Part shown: positions 31,942 through 36,090 of the stretch, in pieces
Numbering within the stretch: position 1 is the stretch's first letter
Layout: each line of letters opens with the position of its first letter
Assembly: GCA_023443985.1 (NCBI GenBank)
Contig: JAEZSJ010000246.1
Coordinates: forward strand, 1-36,090
Length of the DNA: 36,090 bases
Direction of reading: 5' to 3'
Source: Verrucomicrobiota bacterium
GTDB taxonomy: Bacteria > Verrucomicrobiota > Verrucomicrobiia > Opitutales > Opitutaceae
The notes under the pieces: generated by a model
Seen by the model: the letters and a program-made list of their open reading frames with translations, nothing else
Database searches by the model: none
Told to the model about the DNA's origin: nothing
Made by a program: the position numbers and the translations under genes

Positions 31942-32787
31942 TCAGCGGAACAGCAGCACGGGCACACGGCACTGGCGCATCATCGCCGTGGTCGTGCTGC
32001 CGATGACGAACTGCCGGATCCGGCTGTGGCCGTACGCGCCCATGATCAGGCAGTTGATCCCACGGGCGGCGACGTATGCCGCGATCTCGTCCTCCGGCAC
32101 GCCGTGCAACATCTGGCAGACCGGTTTCAGCTCGGCCCCGGCGAGCGCCGCCTCGGCCTCGCGCAACGTGGCGAGCGCCGCCTCCTCGCCCGCGCGCGGG
32201 GCGACGATCACGACATGCAGCTCGAGTCCGCGGAATGTCGGATTGCCCACGAGGTACTCGACCGCCCGGCGGCAGCTTTTCCCGCCGTCGTAGGCGAGCA
32301 GCACCCGTTCGATCGGCTGGTAGCTGCGCGAGGTCACGAAGCAGGGCTGCCGGCTCGCGCGCACCACGCGCTCCATCGTGGAGCCGAGATGGCCGCTGGC
32401 GAAGTTGGCGTTCTCGCCGCGTTTGCCCAGCATGACGAGATCGGCGCTCTGCTCGTACTCCTGGAAACAATCGACGAGGAACCCGGTGCGATGCGTGAAC
32501 CGGGTCGGGTTGGAGACCTTCGCGTCGGCGAGTTGGCGCTCGCCGTCCTTCAGCACGAGCTTGGCCTTCTCGGTCTCGAGTTCCTGCAGCTTCGAGAGCA
32601 CGGCCTGGTACGGCTGCACACCGAGGCTGCCGCTGAGGTCCGCGACCATGGGCACCTCGAACTGCCGCAGGTCGGTGACATAGAGCACCTCGAACTCGCA
32701 GGAAACCCGCCCGGCCAGCCAGGCCGCATACTGGCAACAGACCTGGGAATAGGCGGAGCCGTCGGTGCAGAGCAGAACGCGTTTCAT
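31942..32787 (-). CDS. universal stress protein, tandem UspA domains
   Basis: 281-aa cytoplasmic protein made of two UspA-like domains: the first (about 1-150) begins MKRVLLCTDGSAYSQ and includes ADLVMLGKRGENANFASGHLGSTMERV; the second (about 155-281) begins RVLLAYDGGKSCRRAVEYL and includes INCLIMGAYGHSRIRQFVIGSTTTAMM. The GHLGSTMERV-type and GAYGHS...GSTT segments match the phosphate-binding G-x2-G-x9-G-S/T pattern of ATP-binding UspA domains. It is downstream of glgC on the same strand with a 101-base gap, and the ATG has a C-rich leader. The role in stress physiology is a family expectation. Confidence 0.94.
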   Translation of the reverse strand: MKRVLLCTDGSAYSQVCCQYAAWLAGRVSCEFEVLYVTDLRQFEVPMVADLSGSLGVQPYQAVLSKLQELETEKAKLVLKDGERQLADAKVSNPTRFTHRTGFLVDCFQEYEQSADLVMLGKRGENANFASGHLGSTMERVVRASRQPCFVTSRSYQPIERVLLAYDGGKSCRRAVEYLVGNPTFRGLELHVVIVAPRAGEEAALATLREAEAALAGAELKPVCQMLHGVPEDEIAAYVAARGINCLIMGAYGHSRIRQFVIGSTTTAMMRQCRVPVLLFR

Positions 32788-32888
32788 GGTGATGCGGGAT
32801 TGGGGGTGAGGCCGGGAGGCGCTGCCGCGACGGCGGCGGCGCCTCGGTTCCGACCGGGGAAAGGCTGGGCGCCCGCGGGCGCGCCGAC

Positions 32889-34175
32889 TCAAACAACGGT
32901 GCCGCTCGGCACGATCGCGCCCTTCGACACGACCAGGATGCCGTCGACGATCGCGATGCCGTCGCGCACATGGCCGTTGGGCTTGCCGACGGGGTTGAGC
33001 GTCACGTTGTCTCCGATACGGGCGTTCTTGTCGATGATGGCGGTGCTGATCTGGCAGTTGCGCCCGATGCCGACGTTCGGGATGCCCTTGGCGGCGTTGG
33101 CGACGAAATCGGCCTCCGACTCGTAGAAGTCGGCGCCCATCATGATCGTGTCCTCCAGCCGCACGCCTTCGCGCATCACCGAGCGGATGCCGACCACACA
33201 GCGTTTGATGTAGACATCCGTGATCAGGCTGCCGTCGCCGACGATCGCGTAGTCGATCGTGCACTTGTTGATCTTCGCCGCGGGCAGGTAGCGCGCGTGG
33301 GTGTAGATCGGGTCGATCTGGGTGAAGAAGTTGAAGGCCGGCAGCGGGTGCGCGAGCTGGAGGTTGGCCTCGAAGAACGCCCGCACGGTGCCGATGTCCT
33401 CCCAATAGCCTTCGAAGATGTGGCTGAAGAGGCGCTTCTTCCCGAGCAACGCGGGAATGACCTCCTTGCCGAAATCGGTCATCGAGTTGTCGAGCGCCGC
33501 CTGGAGGACCTCGCGATTGAAGACGTAGATGCCCATCGAGGCGAGGCAGCGTTTCTCGTCGGAATGCGTCTTGAGGAGCTGCTCGATCGCCGGGCCCACG
33601 GCGAGGCTCTTGATCACCTCGGGGCCCTTCGGCTGCTCGACGAACGAGTCGATCGAGAGATCGTCGCGCACGCGCATGAGCCCGAGGCCCTCGACCTGCG
33701 AGGCGGGCAGGGCGATCGCGGCGATGGTCACATCGGCGCCGGTGCGCACGTGCTGGTCGATCACCTTCGCGAAATCCATCCGGTAGAGCTGGTCGCCGGA
33801 GAGGATGAGCACGAGGTCGTGCGGATAGTTGCGGAAATGGGTGAGGTTGCGCCGCACCGCATCGGCCGTGCCCTGGTACCAGTCGGTCGTCTTCTCGGTC
33901 TGTTCCGCCGAGAGGATGTCGACAAAACCGCCACCGAAGGGGTCGAAGTTGTAGGTGTTCTGGACGTGGCGGTGCAAGGAGGCGGTGTTGAACTGCGTGA
34001 GCAGAAGGATCCGGTTGATGCCACTGTTGAGGCAGTTGCTGATCGGGATATCCACGAGCCGGTACTTGCCGGCCAGCGGCACCGCCGGCTTGCAGCGCTC
34101 CTTGGTCAGGGGGTAGAGGCGCGTGCCGCGTCCGCCACCCATGATCACCGCCACCACGGAGGATCGTGTCGTCAT
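32889..34175 (-). CDS. glgC: glucose-1-phosphate adenylyltransferase
   Basis: 428-aa ADP-glucose pyrophosphorylase that makes ADP-glucose from glucose 1-phosphate and ATP, the committed step of bacterial glycogen synthesis. The nucleotidyltransferase motif GGGRGTRLYPLTKERCKPAVPLAGKYRL near the N-terminus, the substrate segment ILSGDQLYRMDF, SMGIYVFNREVL, FEGYWEDIGTVRAFFEANL and the C-terminal left-handed beta-helix (IVGDGSLITD and VGIGRNCQISTAIIDKNARIGDN) are all present. The start ATG at 34175 has an A/C-rich leader. Allosteric control by glycolytic intermediates is usual for the family. It is divergent from glmS over 96 bases. Confidence 0.97.
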   Translation of the reverse strand: MTTRSSVVAVIMGGGRGTRLYPLTKERCKPAVPLAGKYRLVDIPISNCLNSGINRILLLTQFNTASLHRHVQNTYNFDPFGGGFVDILSAEQTEKTTDWYQGTADAVRRNLTHFRNYPHDLVLILSGDQLYRMDFAKVIDQHVRTGADVTIAAIALPASQVEGLGLMRVRDDLSIDSFVEQPKGPEVIKSLAVGPAIEQLLKTHSDEKRCLASMGIYVFNREVLQAALDNSMTDFGKEVIPALLGKKRLFSHIFEGYWEDIGTVRAFFEANLQLAHPLPAFNFFTQIDPIYTHARYLPAAKINKCTIDYAIVGDGSLITDVYIKRCVVGIRSVMREGVRLEDTIMMGADFYESEADFVANAAKGIPNVGIGRNCQISTAIIDKNARIGDNVTLNPVGKPNGHVRDGIAIVDGILVVSKGAIVPSGTVV

Positions 34176-34271
34176 TTTTCGGGGAAGGGTTTTTGGGAAA
34201 GTGTTTTGGGCAAATGCCTTGCCGAAACGGTAGCTGGGGCCCCAGCATCGTAAAACAAAAACCCGAAATTT
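34176..34271. promoter_or_regulatory. glgC-glmS divergent promoter region with a palindrome
   Basis: 96 bases hold the start regions of both genes. GCTGGGGCCCCAGC (34233-34246) is a perfect 14-bp palindrome and candidate operator. TTGCCG at 34219 is a weak -35-like word for glmS with no convincing -10. The leader before the glmS ATG is A-rich without a Shine-Dalgarno. The space is too short for a glmS ribozyme. Confidence 0.4.

Positions 34272-36090
<1,819 letters not shown>

Noticed and set aside
34176..34271. glmS ribozyme in the leader of glmS
   Set aside because: The leader is only 96 bases in total and shares space with the glgC promoter; no conserved ribozyme core is seen.

Overview
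The window is a high-GC bacterial chromosome segment (about 70% G+C in a row I counted inside thrC). It is packed with genes on both strands and has no gene-free gap longer than 300 bases. The gene content (threonine synthase, aspartokinase, PlsY, SerA, ArgA, a CBS/DRTGG/DHH diphosphatase, RlmJ, GlgC, GlmS, a large propeller-type sensor kinase), the pyrimidine-rich leaders mostly without Shine-Dalgarno sequences, and several lineage-type hypothetical genes suggest a Verrucomicrobiota bacterium, most likely Opitutaceae. That placement is an inference from recall of the protein families; no 16S rRNA gene is present.

Layout. 1-4.2 kb, minus strand: lysC and thrC of the aspartate pathway, with a small lower-GC four-helix-bundle (S23/IVP-like) gene lying between them behind a lysC terminator, then plsY. 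4.2-7.3 kb: divergent serA (minus) and argA (plus). 7.5-10.2 kb: three genes of unknown function, namely a 96-aa protein, a single-TM coiled-coil protein and a polytopic membrane protein. 10.3-16.4 kb, plus strand: a manganese-type inorganic diphosphatase, then an ABC efflux/lipoprotein-type transporter operon (ATPase, two FtsX/MacB-like permeases, HlyD-like adaptor). 16.5-17.4 kb: a PaaX-family regulator gene bracketed by two nearly identical 40-bp palindromes. 17.5-22.5 kb, minus strand: a compact run of a LTA-synthase-like sulfatase-fold enzyme, a polytopic membrane protein, an SDR, a LOG-family enzyme and a Nudix hydrolase, several of them overlapping by ATGA. 22.56 kb: tRNA-Val(CAC). 22.9-26.5 kb: a tiny Cys-rich secreted protein, nth, a small coiled-coil protein, and the yhcH-like/rlmJ/secreted-protein run. 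26.5-31.9 kb: a second Nudix hydrolase, a 1088-aa periplasmic-propeller histidine kinase, a 156-aa unknown and a DinB-like protein. 31.9-36.1 kb: a tandem universal stress protein, glgC, and divergent glmS, which runs off the right edge.

How it works together. Most of the window is housekeeping: Asp-to-Thr (lysC, thrC), Ser (serA), Arg (argA), phospholipid acylation (plsY), pyrophosphate removal, base-excision repair (nth), rRNA modification (rlmJ), glycogen (glgC) and amino-sugar supply (glmS). The most unusual parts are the palindrome-PaaX-palindrome cassette, the repeat-flanked S23-like gene, the sulfatase-fold/membrane protein pair, and the 8-Cys secreted mini-protein. No complete transposon, prophage, CRISPR array or rRNA operon was seen. 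Coordinates and starts were worked out by reading the sequence by eye; domain boundaries are approximate.
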